Positions 7,514 to 13,611 of a DNA stretch of 13,611 nucleotides are shown piece by piece; position 1 is the first letter of the stretch, and each line of letters starts with the position of its first letter. The translations under genes were made by a program, and so were the position numbers. Origin of the DNA: Puniceicoccales bacterium (GTDB lineage: Bacteria; Verrucomicrobiota; Verrucomicrobiia; Opitutales; UBA953); NCBI GenBank assembly GCA_031279675.1, contig JAITIB010000005.1:1-13611 (forward strand). The letters run 5' to 3'. The notes under the pieces are model-generated. The model was given only the letters and a program-made list of their open reading frames with translations, was not told the DNA's origin and searched no databases.

Positions 7514-8977
7514 TTAGACGGGCGTTCTTCCTGCCAGTTGCACGGGTGGCACAAGGTTGGCGGTTTCGCGTGCGGGCGCCTGCAAGGGCTGGCTGCTGCG
7601 ACGCACACCTTGGACCATCCCGAAAAGAAGGAAGCAACTGAGAATGAAAGAACCTCCGTAGCTTAAGAAGGGGAGTGACACACCCGTCACGGGCATGATG
7701 CCAATGTTCATGCCAATGTTGACCATGACATGGACGGTGGCGAGCACGGCGGTGCCAATCGCAATGCTGGCGCCAAATCTGTCCCGCGCGCGCACTGCCG
7801 TGCGCAGGGCGAGCATGATAAGCAGGGCAAACAACCCGATGAGCGAAACCCCGCCGACGAATCCGTGCTCTTCCGCGATGCAGGAAAAGAGAAAGTCATT
7901 GTGCGCCGCGGTGGGCGGGAGCCAGCCGTGGCGCACAACGGAGCCGTTCAGGAATCCCTGCCCGAGGAGTTCCCCGCGTGCCACCGCCATGCGTGCCTGC
8001 CGTGGCTGCCAGTCGGTGCCGCCGCCGTCGGGGTCGATCAACTGTGGTGCGAAAAGCGTCATGATGCGTTCGCGCTGGTGGTTGCGGATCGGGAAAAGAC
8101 CCTTGTAACTTCCGCGGATGGCGCTTGCGGGATTTTTGTGCGCGGCGGTCTCGGACAGGTTCATCCGGGAGGTTTGCAGCGCCTTCGCGTATTGCGTCAT
8201 GTCCACCGCCAACGCTCCCGCCACGGGGAGCGTGAGCACTCCCAGAAGGGCGAAGAATCGCAGCGGCACATTGGCAATGACGAGCAAGGCGAACACCATC
8301 GGGATATAAGTGAGGGCCGAACCTAAGTCGGGCTGGATAAAAATCAACCCAAATGGCAGGGCCGCCAGCCATGCCATGCGCACCAACAATGGCAGGCTGC
8401 GCACCAGTGGCGCCCCAAGGCGCGCCCACGGACGCCACCCGAGCACGTGTCGCGCCAGGTTGAGGATGATTTTTTCCACGCGGGACAAATGGGCCGCCGA
8501 GACTCCGCGCCCCACCGTTAACGCCATGACCGCCAGTGTGCTCACTTTTGTGAACTCGCTTGGCTGGACGCTGAACATTGGAAACACGATCCAGCGCCGC
8601 GCGCCGTACCGTTCCACGATGAACGGATTGATGTTGATCTTCAGCAGCGCGCACGCCGCCACCGGGAGCAGCAGGAGGATTCCCGCCGCGTAAATCACCC
8701 ATGCCCATCGCTCCACCACCCGGGGCTCCACGAGTGCCACCGCCCAGTAGGCGCCCCAGCCGATGCCGATGTAAACGATTTGTTTGCACACGAACTCCTG
8801 CTCAAAAAATTCCGGTGTTTTCAGGCTGTTGACCGAGTAAATCGCCAGCACGCTCCACACCGAGAGCACGCACAGGATCAGTGGCGTCCACCAGTCCGTC
8901 CGCCGCGCAAACGCCTTGATGCCACCCTCCCAATTGAGGGCGGAGAAAGGTTTTTGTTGGGGCTCGCAAAGCGGCAT
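7514..8977 (-). CDS. rodA: RodA, SEDS-family peptidoglycan glycosyltransferase
   Basis: RodA polymerises lipid II into glycan strands for side-wall growth, working with a class B PBP and the MreBCD complex in the inner membrane. The 487-residue protein has about ten hydrophobic segments and clear SEDS motifs: ARRWIVFPMFSVQPSEFTK (127-145), QPDLGSAL (215-222), ARGELLGQGFLNGS (333-346), HNDFLFSCIAEEHGFVGG (359-376) and MNIGIMPVTGVSLPFLSYGG (423-442). D361 aligns with the catalytic aspartate (E. coli D262). The protein is about 115 residues longer than E. coli RodA. The extra length is in the N-terminal tail, the segment around 155-200 and the large extracytoplasmic loop near 259-358. The short N-terminal tail and the ATG at 8977 lack a good Shine-Dalgarno; the gene follows the small membrane-protein gene by 18 bp. 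FtsW is less likely given the RNase G neighbour and motif wording. Confidence 0.92.
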   Translation of the reverse strand: MPLCEPQQKPFSALNWEGGIKAFARRTDWWTPLILCVLSVWSVLAIYSVNSLKTPEFFEQEFVCKQIVYIGIGWGAYWAVALVEPRVVERWAWVIYAAGILLLLPVAACALLKININPFIVERYGARRWIVFPMFSVQPSEFTKVSTLAVMALTVGRGVSAAHLSRVEKIILNLARHVLGWRPWARLGAPLVRSLPLLVRMAWLAALPFGLIFIQPDLGSALTYIPMVFALLVIANVPLRFFALLGVLTLPVAGALAVDMTQYAKALQTSRMNLSETAAHKNPASAIRGSYKGLFPIRNHQRERIMTLFAPQLIDPDGGGTDWQPRQARMAVARGELLGQGFLNGSVVRHGWLPPTAAHNDFLFSCIAEEHGFVGGVSLIGLFALLIMLALRTAVRARDRFGASIAIGTAVLATVHVMVNIGMNIGIMPVTGVSLPFLSYGGSFILSCFLLFGMVQGVRRSSQPLQAPARETANLVPPVQLAGRTPV

Positions 8978-8995
8978 CGCGGGAAAACTCGCGGA

Positions 8996-9265
8996 CTATC
9001 GCGGTTCCTTGGAGGTGGCGGCCCTTGACGCCTCCCGTCTCAGGCGTTCCCGCTCCAGCGTTCCGGCGATTTCCGTTGGTTTTGCCTCCTTGAACGGGAG
9101 CACGGGCGAGAGCCTTCCGCCCTTCGTCCCGCCCTCCTGCTCCAATTTTGACGCCACGTCGAAGCCTCGCGGCAGAATTGGGAAAACAGTCCCCGTTATC
9201 AAGATCCCGGACAGCAGCACGATATGCCACTTCCGGCTTTTGCGATGTGAATGTTCGTGAATCAT
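8996..9265 (-). CDS. Small single-pass membrane protein, unknown function
   Basis: This 89-residue protein has a basic, histidine-containing N-terminus (HEHSHRKSRKWH), one hydrophobic helix at about residues 14-30 (IVLLSGILITGTVFPIL), then a hydrophilic tail with a charged stretch near 65-89 (ERERLRREASRAATSKEPR) that may be helical. Positive residues before the helix predict an N-in, C-out topology. I recognise no family. It sits between the ligase-like gene (32 bp upstream) and rodA (18 bp downstream), so it is probably co-expressed with them; size and topology recall small bitopic envelope or divisome proteins, but no sequence similarity supports that. A Shine-Dalgarno-like AGGGGC is about 15-20 bases before the ATG, rather far. 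Confidence 0.65.
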   Translation of the reverse strand: MIHEHSHRKSRKWHIVLLSGILITGTVFPILPRGFDVASKLEQEGGTKGGRLSPVLPFKEAKPTEIAGTLERERLRREASRAATSKEPR

Positions 9266-9297
9266 GTGAAGAAAGCGAACGCCCCTGGCAGGGAGTT

Positions 9298-11439
9298 TTA
9301 TTGGGGTGGAGACGCCTTTCCCTTGCCGCTGGTGTCCTCCGGAACGCCCAGTCGGAAAAACCCGAGCCGTTGCCGGACGTAAGCGTTGTCGGGATACCGC
9401 CGCGCGAGCACTCCCAGCAACGTCCGCGCCTCCGCCAGACCCCCGTCCTCGCGTCCCAGCGCGTCCACCAGCATCAACACCACCGCCGGGGCAAAGGGTG
9501 CCAGCCGGTGTGCCTCGCGCAACTCGCGCAACGCCTCGCTCCGTTGTCCGATCATGAGCAACGCCGCCCCGCGCGTCACGTGGAAATCAAATACCGTCGG
9601 TCCCGCCCGCAAGGCTTCTGCCGAGGCCTGCAACGCCACCTGCGCCCAGTGCCGCCCCTTGTCGGGTTGCACCGTGTAGCGGCGCAATGCCACGCGGGCC
9701 AGCAAGCTCCACGCATCCCCGTTGGAGGGATTCGCGCCCAAGGCGGCCCGTGCCGCCGTTTCCGCGGTGTTCAGCGCCGCTTGCGTCCGTTCGCTGACCA
9801 TCAACTCGGTGTCGGCGTCCATCTCCCTGTCAATTGCCGGCAGGCATTCATCAAGGGCGGATTTCCCGAGTTTCACGTGCTCCATGGCCGCGAGCGGTGC
9901 GAGCACCCAGAGCAGCCACGCCGCCGGTTTGGCAAAGGCGACGATTCGTAACGGCGTGGTCCATCTCCGCCTTGGCTGGAAAGTGAGCGATTTCTGTTTC
10001 ACATGCCCGAACATTGCCGCGCCCATGAACGCGGCCAGGCAGGCGGCCACGGGCATTGGCCCTGGATAATCCAGGCAGAGCAGGACAGCCGCCGCGCCCG
10101 TCCCCGCCAGGGCTCCTCCCAAAAACACCCGTCTTTCCGGGATCAACCGGGCGCGCCGCCTGTGCCGGCGGTGGTGGCGTTGCCCGGCGCGTCCCCCGTG
10201 GCGTTCGCTTGCCTTGGGGCCCATGCCCGGGGTCGGCACTGTCACCGCGACCGCGTGCTGCCGTTGGTGCGCGTTTGTCAACGGAATCGCAAGGCACGTG
10301 TTCAACGCGGAAAACCAGACCCAGCCCGCAGGCAGCAATAGCAAAAGCGCGCCCACAATGCCGTGCTCCGCCAGCAATGCCAGGGGCAGGCTTCCCGGAG
10401 TCACCGGCGATGAGGTCCAGCCTGCCGGCCTGTCCGCCTCGAACGCCAGCGGGAACCCGCCCGCACCCGTTCCCCTGAGCGGCAATTCGCCCGCCACGCG
10501 CCACGCCGACTGGGCCAAGGGCGCCCCGGTGTTCTCCGTTGCCGTGGCCTTTGCCTCGCCTGTGCGAAAAACCCCCACATCCCGGTCAACGCGTCCCGCG
10601 CTCCAGACCACGCCAAACATTGCCAGCCCCACGAGAATGAAGCGCACCGACATTTTGCGGGCCACAAGCACACACAACAGGACGACACCGACAAGGAGTC
10701 CCGCCATCACTCCCGCGTGCGCCGTGGCAAAGATCCCCACCAGCAGGATTACGTTGAAATACATCGCGATCAACCGTTGCCAAAGCTTCCAGCGCGTCCC
10801 CAACGCCACCGCGCAACACGGGAAAAACAGCATCAGCAACACCGCGCCCATTGCCGCCGGATGCCCCATCGACCCGCAAAAAACCGCCATCGCCCGTTGC
10901 GCCAACCCCGGGTCCGGGGCCGTTCCCGTCCCCTGGAACCGGCTCGCGAAATGAAACTCCTGCCCCATCGTCAACGCCACCACCACGCTCACCACGGCGA
11001 CCATCGCCCCCCCCACGATCCACTTCAAACTCGATCCGCGCAAATGGTGAAGCGAGAGCGCGAACACCACGAACACCATGCAATTGACAATCAATCCCGT
11101 CTCCGCAAGCCACGGGCGCGGGCTGAACAGAAGCCAGTCCGCCAGACACCACAAGAGCCACGGCACAAAGAGAAACACGCCTTGCTGGAACCGGAACCCG
11201 TCCCGTATCCGCCACGCCAGCACCAGTATGTGCGCGCCCATCGCCACCGCAGTCAGCCGCGCGCCCACGCCCATCACCCCCGCGTCAGCCATGCCCCCGC
11301 CCGAGAGAGCGAACAGCACAAACAACCCCGCCAGTGGCAGCAACACGAGCAGGTCAAGATAGTGCCCGGGCGCGAGGGGGACGTTCCAGTTATTGGCGAG
11401 AAAAAAATAAATCCGGGTCAGACGGGAGTGCGAGTGCAT
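9298..11439 (-). CDS. O-antigen ligase/polymerase-like membrane protein with C-terminal TPR-like domain
   Basis: This 713-residue polytopic protein resembles the Wzy_C/WaaL superfamily, which joins or polymerises lipid-linked glycans on the outer face of the inner membrane. There are roughly ten hydrophobic segments before residue 370 and more at about 438-480 and 500-520. The family's large periplasmic loop is suggested by PLRGTGAGGFPLAFEADR (320-337) followed by TPGSLPLALLAEHGIVGALL (347-366), matching the 'GtGlGxF...LlaElGiiG' pattern, although the usual histidine-asparagine before the last helix is replaced by P-G. A very basic His/Arg-rich loop spans about 387-437 (RHHRRHRRRAR at 421-431). 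Residues about 553-690 are alanine-rich paired helices typical of TPR domains. Its first 22 bases overlap the end of folA, no Shine-Dalgarno is seen, and it is followed by the small membrane protein and rodA. Substrate unknown. Confidence 0.75.
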   Translation of the reverse strand: MHSHSRLTRIYFFLANNWNVPLAPGHYLDLLVLLPLAGLFVLFALSGGGMADAGVMGVGARLTAVAMGAHILVLAWRIRDGFRFQQGVFLFVPWLLWCLADWLLFSPRPWLAETGLIVNCMVFVVFALSLHHLRGSSLKWIVGGAMVAVVSVVVALTMGQEFHFASRFQGTGTAPDPGLAQRAMAVFCGSMGHPAAMGAVLLMLFFPCCAVALGTRWKLWQRLIAMYFNVILLVGIFATAHAGVMAGLLVGVVLLCVLVARKMSVRFILVGLAMFGVVWSAGRVDRDVGVFRTGEAKATATENTGAPLAQSAWRVAGELPLRGTGAGGFPLAFEADRPAGWTSSPVTPGSLPLALLAEHGIVGALLLLLPAGWVWFSALNTCLAIPLTNAHQRQHAVAVTVPTPGMGPKASERHGGRAGQRHHRRHRRRARLIPERRVFLGGALAGTGAAAVLLCLDYPGPMPVAACLAAFMGAAMFGHVKQKSLTFQPRRRWTTPLRIVAFAKPAAWLLWVLAPLAAMEHVKLGKSALDECLPAIDREMDADTELMVSERTQAALNTAETAARAALGANPSNGDAWSLLARVALRRYTVQPDKGRHWAQVALQASAEALRAGPTVFDFHVTRGAALLMIGQRSEALRELREAHRLAPFAPAVVLMLVDALGREDGGLAEARTLLGVLARRYPDNAYVRQRLGFFRLGVPEDTSGKGKASPPQ

Positions 11440-11924
11440 AAGCGGCGATGGTATCGTATCGTGAAGGCGGGGAAATTCCCGATAATTTCACCCGCGTCAA
11501 ACAAGGATTCAAACGAGGGGAAAAAAGTGTCGCCCGGCAATGCACCCCGCACCACCGTCAGATACAACCCCGCGCACCAAGACAAGGCCTGCGCGAACAA
11601 CTCCGCCCCGCCTGCGAGGAACAATTTCCTCCCCGGCCCCACTCCCCACACCTCCCCCCATTCGCGCGCCACCACCACGCCCTCCGGCACCACCAGCTCC
11701 GGCTGGCGGCTCAACACCACCGTTGTCCGCCCAGGCAACGCCCGCCCGATGGACTCAAACGTCTTCCGTCCCATGACGAGCACGCCCCCCATCGTCGTCG
11801 CCTTGAAGAAACGAAAATCCTCCGGCAAATGCCATGGCAACGCCCCGTTCCTCCCAATGACTCTGTTTTCAGCCATGGCGGCTATGGCAAACAACGGGCG
11901 CGGTGGAATTTCCATAATCTCCAT
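11418..11924 (-). CDS. folA: Dihydrofolate reductase
   Basis: FolA reduces dihydrofolate to tetrahydrofolate with NADPH and is needed for thymidylate and purine synthesis. From the chosen ATG the protein has 168 residues, a normal length. Visible motifs are FAIAAMAENRVIGRNGALPW (12-31), LPEDFRFFK with the catalytic acid D36, MGRKTFESIGRALPGR (51-66, NADPH-binding), and LAGGAELF (103-110). Family alignment puts the start a few residues before FAIAAM, which fits ATG 11924 (GGGA about 10 bases upstream) or ATG 11915; the frame stays open upstream to a TTG at 11969, but the extra residues do not look like DHFR. No thyA is adjacent. The stop overlaps the ligase-like gene by 22 bp, so folA appears to head or join the envelope operon. 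Confidence 0.94.
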   Translation of the reverse strand: MEIMEIPPRPLFAIAAMAENRVIGRNGALPWHLPEDFRFFKATTMGGVLVMGRKTFESIGRALPGRTTVVLSRQPELVVPEGVVVAREWGEVWGVGPGRKLFLAGGAELFAQALSWCAGLYLTVVRGALPGDTFFPSFESLFDAGEIIGNFPAFTIRYHRRLCTRTPV

Positions 11925-12050
11925 AATGCGCGAATCCCATAACCCATCCCGACCATTCCCCAAAGGCAATTTTTCAGGCGCCGCGTTCCTGCCGGCGCGC
12001 CCACGCGGACGAAGCCAAAGGCGGCAATCTCCCGAATGGCATTGAAGGCA
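11925..12050 (-). other. Interval between hydrolase stop and folA start; coding-like remnant or sORF
   Basis: GC content jumps back up immediately after the hydrolase stop. An ATG overlaps that stop (TAATG, 12049-12053 on the minus strand) and opens a 25-codon frame beginning MPSMPFGRLPP and ending in TGA. A second frame from 12049 reads AFNAIREIAAFGFVRVGAPA with GC-rich third positions, more like genuine coding sequence of this genome, and runs on into folA. I recognise neither peptide. No convincing promoter or terminator is visible. Confidence 0.3.
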
Positions 12051-13460
12051 TTATCTGTCCGTTTCCCCTTTTATCCATTTTGTGATCACGTCCAACGCAG
12101 CCGGCGAAAAGGTTTGCTCTATTATCGCATACTCATTGGGATGCCCCGTTGTGCATTCTTGAAACAAATGATTTAGATTTTGAAATTCGGCTGTTTCCAC
12201 TCTCGTGTTCCCGCCCTTTGCCAGCGCCTCTTTGATTGCTTTCAAGTTCGCTTTCGCGGGGACCTGCAAATCTTTCCCGCCATTAAGCGCCAGGACAGGG
12301 CACCTTGCTTTTCCCAATGCTGTCGCGGGATCGTATCGCACAAAGTATTGCATCCATGGGGTCGCAATTGCTTCAACCTGTGCTCTTATGAAATCCTCCT
12401 CGCCCATTCCCACGGGTTTTTTGACGGCTGGATTTTCCTTGAAAACTTTCCTTATGTGGCCGGTCAGATCGTTCTTTAACCGGGCCAAATCATCTGAGCG
12501 AATGACAATGTCAAATATTTCCCTGTGGGCCACCTCACTCTTTTGCAGGATCTCATCCCTAACCCCGGATGCTTCCCCGATCAATTTCTGTTGCATCAAA
12601 AGCAACCGGTCACCTCGAATGCCCGGACTTGCCAACAGCACAACAAATGCAACATCTCCGGACTTGCAGGCAACCATCGGGGCAATGCTTCCGCCCTCGC
12701 TATGTCCGGCCAGGCCGATTTTCTTTGCATCAATCCCCTTGAGTGTTTTCAAATAAGCAATCGCGCTTTCCGCGTCCGTCGCAAAATCCGCCGGGGTTGC
12801 CACTGCGAAATTCCCCCCTGAGCGCCCGACACCCCGGTCATCATAACGCAGCACACCAATGCCGTTCTTCGTCAAGTGATCGGCGATGACCAAAAAAGGC
12901 TTGTGCCCAAACATCTCCTCGTCTCTGTTTTGAGGCCCGCTCCCCGAGATTAAAATAACCACCGGGAAAGCTCCCTCTCGTTGGGGAAGCGTCAATGTGC
13001 CTGATAATGTGATATTCGCCTCTTTATTATGAAAAAACACCTCCTCCGAATGATAGGGAAACGGTTTGCCTGGCTCTTGCGGACGTGCGGGCTTCCATAC
13101 ACTTCCGCCATTCGTGGTTTTCCGAGTTAAATTCATTGGGAATTTTGCTCCGCCCTGCGCAGAAGTCCCGACAATTTCATTTCCCTTCAACTCGCCATTG
13201 TATTCAATTTTCAAATTTGCGATCTTGAATTTAATCTTTGGATTTTCGAAAGTCATACTGGTCACAGGGATTCCATGCGCCCCTTGGTCGGGGCTATCCA
13301 GTGTCGCACTAAAAGCATTTCCAGTCTTGGCCACATTGAAAAATAACCTTAATTGCGCCCCCGGGACATTCAAAACACCATTCCATTGTCCAGTAATGTC
13401 TTGGGCGGCTAAACCAAGAAATTGAAAAAACGCGATTAGTAGAATAGTGAGGGTTCGCAT
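12051..13460 (-). CDS. Secreted alpha/beta hydrolase (esterase/peptidase-like), probably horizontally acquired
   Basis: This 469-residue protein starts with a signal peptide (MRTLTILLIAFFQFLGLAAQ) followed by a beta-rich N-terminal domain beginning DITGQWNGVLNVPG, then an alpha/beta hydrolase domain from about residue 150. Catalytic features are the oxyanion segment LISGSGPQNRDE (170-181), RYDDRGVGRSGG (205-216), the nucleophile elbow GHSEGG (S254), an acid in NGGKDLQVP (D397) and the histidine in NLNHLFQ (H431). The domain order and wording resemble hydrolases common in Bacteroidota that I recall; the substrate is probably an ester or acyl peptide but is not shown. Base composition is AT-richer than its neighbours (22 of 60 G/C at 12121-12180 against 44 of 60 at 11221-11280). 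The frame opens farther upstream to 13568, but those 36 residues precede the signal peptide and overlap a likely upstream gene end. No Shine-Dalgarno is visible. Confidence 0.9.
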   Translation of the reverse strand: MRTLTILLIAFFQFLGLAAQDITGQWNGVLNVPGAQLRLFFNVAKTGNAFSATLDSPDQGAHGIPVTSMTFENPKIKFKIANLKIEYNGELKGNEIVGTSAQGGAKFPMNLTRKTTNGGSVWKPARPQEPGKPFPYHSEEVFFHNKEANITLSGTLTLPQREGAFPVVILISGSGPQNRDEEMFGHKPFLVIADHLTKNGIGVLRYDDRGVGRSGGNFAVATPADFATDAESAIAYLKTLKGIDAKKIGLAGHSEGGSIAPMVACKSGDVAFVVLLASPGIRGDRLLLMQQKLIGEASGVRDEILQKSEVAHREIFDIVIRSDDLARLKNDLTGHIRKVFKENPAVKKPVGMGEEDFIRAQVEAIATPWMQYFVRYDPATALGKARCPVLALNGGKDLQVPAKANLKAIKEALAKGGNTRVETAEFQNLNHLFQECTTGHPNEYAIIEQTFSPAALDVITKWIKGETDR

Positions 13461-13506
13461 CTTGATTCGTGATAATGGGGATTTGGGAAAAATCACCCTT
13501 GGAATT

Positions 13507-13611
13507 CTATGGAGGTGGCGTTTCAGTGGATGCCTTGTCTTGGGTGCGTGAGGATGTTCCGTCATCAATCAGTTCAGCTTTAACAACGCGCGCCTCGGGG
13601 AATTTCACCCA
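13507..13611 (-). CDS. C-terminal tail of an unidentified upstream gene (start outside window)
   Basis: From the window edge one minus-strand frame runs 34 codons to a TAG at 13507-13509, reading VKFPEARVVKAELIDDG and then a hydrophilic tail ending STETPPP. The first half looks like the end of a folded domain and the second like a disordered tail. The stop lies 46 bp before the hydrolase ATG, a spacing typical of consecutive genes. I cannot name the family from so short a piece, and chance openness in a short interval is possible. Confidence 0.45.
   Translation of the reverse strand, partial: WVKFPEARVVKAELIDDGTSSRTQDKASTETPPP

Noticed and set aside
11925..11969. TTG start at 11969 for dihydrofolate reductase
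   Set aside because: It has no Shine-Dalgarno and would add 15 residues unlike the family N-terminus.
8410..12010. Similar GGCGCGCCCACG strings near 8418 and 11995
   Set aside because: Short GC-only matches are expected by chance at this composition, and the flanks do not align.
10717..12045. A 442-codon plus-strand open frame antisense to the ligase-like gene and folA
   Set aside because: Its product is a His/Arg/Pro-rich shadow with no domain pattern, and the opposite strand encodes a clear dihydrofolate reductase.
13466..13497. Possible hairpin in GGGTGAT...ATCCCC before the hydrolase start
   Set aside because: The stem needs a bulge and has no following T-run, so it is not a convincing terminator.
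13461..13568. Longer hydrolase start at 13568
   Set aside because: The extra 36 residues precede an evident signal peptide and overlap the likely end of the upstream gene.

Overview
The window is a GC-rich stretch of bacterial chromosome, apart from one AT-richer gene at the right end. It holds nine complete protein genes, one complete small hypothetical gene and two genes cut by the window edges. I see no rRNA, tRNA, CRISPR array, insertion sequence or phage gene. Gene content suggests a Verrucomicrobiota member, perhaps Opitutales/Opitutaceae: a ROK-like kinase of an N-terminally extended subfamily, a Gfo/Idh/MocA oxidoreductase, and a long RodA followed by an RNase E/G gene. That assignment is inference from recalled family patterns, not a search.

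Layout. Bases 2-5724 read rightward: the end of a Gfo/Idh/MocA oxidoreductase, a ROK-like sugar kinase, the replication-restart helicase PriA, the first histidine-pathway enzyme HisG (long form) and 5-formyltetrahydrofolate cyclo-ligase. Bases 5735-13611 read leftward. In transcription order these are the tail of an unidentified gene, a secreted alpha/beta hydrolase, dihydrofolate reductase, an O-antigen-ligase-like membrane protein with a C-terminal helical-repeat domain, a small single-pass membrane protein, RodA, and ribonuclease G/E. The two arms meet at 5720-5739, where a short perfect inverted repeat contains both stop codons.

How the genes fit together. The leftward block from folA to rng is tightly packed (a 22-bp overlap, then gaps of 32, 18 and 39 bp) and looks like one transcription unit joining envelope assembly (polymer ligase/polymerase, small membrane protein, RodA) to RNA processing. 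RodA/Mre genes next to RNase G are a known bacterial arrangement. Two folate enzymes (FolA and the cyclo-ligase) lie on opposite arms. The rightward arm is mostly housekeeping, with priA probably translationally coupled to the kinase gene.

The clearest oddity is the hydrolase at 12051-13460. It is markedly AT-richer than its neighbours, has no visible Shine-Dalgarno sequence, and resembles Bacteroidota secreted hydrolases, so recent acquisition is likely. The second point of interest is the uncharacterised pair of ligase-like protein and 89-residue membrane protein directly upstream of rodA. I did not find a clearly new multi-gene defence, mobile or RNA-based system here.
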